From positions 248,001 through 312,000 of the forward strand of contig JACKAU010000011.1 of assembly GCA_020634855.1 (NCBI GenBank): a stretch of 64,000 bases of DNA. The letters run 5' to 3'. Made by a program: the position numbers and the translations under genes. Below, piece by piece: positions 63,191 through 64,000 of this stretch (the first letter of the stretch is position 1; each line of letters opens with the position of its first letter). The notes beneath the pieces are model-generated. The model was not told the DNA's origin and made no database searches. It saw only the letters and a program-made list of their open reading frames with translations. This DNA is from Anaerolineales bacterium. Lineage in GTDB: Bacteria; Chloroflexota; Anaerolineae; 4572-78; J111.

Positions 63191-64000
63191 TTATTGATTT
63201 ATGCTACAACGGTCTTTGGAAATCAACTTAACGGCAACATCAGTATCCAGATTCTGAACGGTAAAGACGATAACAGAGTCATTTTGAGCTTGAACCTGCT
63301 CCGTATCGATAATCTGCTTTGCCGGATCGGGCTGATAGGGATCCCACCATTCAAGAGTATAGGTTTTGCCTGCTTGGAAGCTTGCCAATTCAATCGTAGC
63401 GGTTCGTGCCGGAATGGCGACGCTATCAACCACGTTGCGCCATGTGTGTTGCCCGTTTTGTAGCCAGAGATGGGCACAACCGTTGATTAGATCCTTTTGC
63501 CCCCATACCCTTATATCTGAATGGGAACTCGTTGCTTCGGCTGCCTGGTAATGACCGTTGTTGAGGGGAATATCGGCCATAAAGTTAGCATAGACCAGGT
63601 AATGCAAACGCAAATCGTTCCCAGAGCTTCCTTGTTCGATATGCTCTTTGCCATACCAGTATTGTTCATACATCCCCCCGGCATTTATCCCAGCCCAGAT
63701 ATAATTGTGTAGCCAGACCCCGGTCTTATCTGCTTTAACAGCGTCGCTAAAGCTGGTTTCGCCCCGAATCAAAGGCTTGCCAACCCCTTCTGGCTGTAAT
63801 GCCCCATAACGTTCGCTATAATAGGTGGAGTTGCCTGCGGTATCTTCACTGTCGGTGGCGTAGGCGTGCAGGTCGGCATAGTCAATGTGCGGGTAATCCC
63901 CGTTTGCCCAGAAACGTTCGCCAGGAAAGCTGTGCCAGAAGGAAGTTGTTACCAGATGATCGTTTGGAGCGAACTGGTGCATGTAGTGACCGAATTCGTC
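63191..64000 (-). CDS. glycoside-hydrolase-like protein, C-terminal part (N-terminus beyond window)
   Basis: At least 269 residues. The visible part resembles the end of a TIM-barrel hydrolase with a trailing beta-sandwich: DYADLHAYATD, GKPLIRGETSFSDAV (the Glu in RGETS is a candidate nucleophile), LHNYIWAGINAGGMYEQYWYG, then WLQNGQHTWRNVV and TIELASFQAGKTYTLEWWDPYQ. No linker, dockerin or sorting tail at its C-terminus. It lies 20 bp beyond the IS4-like element on the opposite strand. The family cannot be fixed from this fragment; cellulase- or mannanase-like is possible. Confidence 0.65.
   Translation of the reverse strand, partial: DEFGHYMHQFAPNDHLVTTSFWHSFPGERFWANGDYPHIDYADLHAYATDSEDTAGNSTYYSERYGALQPEGVGKPLIRGETSFSDAVKADKTGVWLHNYIWAGINAGGMYEQYWYGKEHIEQGSSGNDLRLHYLVYANFMADIPLNNGHYQAAEATSSHSDIRVWGQKDLINGCAHLWLQNGQHTWRNVVDSVAIPARTATIELASFQAGKTYTLEWWDPYQPDPAKQIIDTEQVQAQNDSVIVFTVQNLDTDVAVKLISKDRCSINQ

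Overview
The window looks like a chromosomal segment of a filamentous Chloroflexota bacterium (Anaerolineae-type). This is inferred from gene content only: a Ser/Thr kinase with an FHA tail, a lipoprotein lytic transglycosylase with a Thr/Pro linker, KaiC-like ATPases, hexapeptide acyltransferases, and secreted multidomain proteins with Thr/Pro linkers and cohesin, dockerin and LamG modules, one ending in a VYIPII-type tail. No rRNA, tRNA or CRISPR array was found.

Positions 1-25.4 kb are orderly housekeeping sequence, visibly richer in G+C and with intact reading frames. On the minus strand an S-adenosylmethionine-cycle cluster (PfkB-type adenosine kinase, ahcY, a small membrane protein, metK) lies behind a promoter and a terminator-like leader hairpin. 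Next come a polytopic glycosyltransferase, a Ser/Thr kinase-FHA protein, a TPR lytic transglycosylase, two GT4 glycosyltransferases, secA, a small operon of winged-helix protein, KaiC-like ATPase and two membrane proteins, adenosine deaminase, a metallo-beta-lactamase-fold hydrolase, a Nudix/SRPBCC pair, and a response regulator / histidine kinase / response regulator set.

From about 25.5 kb to the right end the sequence is more A+T-rich and is a cell-surface polysaccharide locus broken up by insertion sequences. It holds a decayed polyprenyl-phosphate sugar-phosphotransferase, three enzymes of the GDP-D-glycero-alpha-D-manno-heptose route (gmhA, gmhB, hddA; hddC not seen), glycosyltransferases of several folds, methyltransferases, hexapeptide acyltransferases, a UPF0104-type membrane protein, GtrA, a B12-type radical SAM protein, a GlpD-like dehydrogenase and large secreted carbohydrate-active proteins. 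Complete or partial elements of IS4, IS256-like, IS5-like, IS701-like and IS630-like families are present, one nested inside another. Many genes here carry single-base frameshifts.

The most interesting signal is an ungapped motif of about 50 bp that recurs six times, always on the plus strand and always upstream of a gene or operon in or next to the polysaccharide locus, including the histidine kinase gene. It has 11-bp-spaced CTAA repeats followed by TTTATCATT, like a promoter governed by an OmpR-family regulator. Two such regulators are encoded at the edge of the locus, so a locus-wide regulon is a reasonable hypothesis. Other candidates are the leader of the SAM-cycle operon, a glycoside-hydrolase-like protein carrying both cohesin and dockerin modules, and the winged-helix/KaiC/membrane-protein operon.
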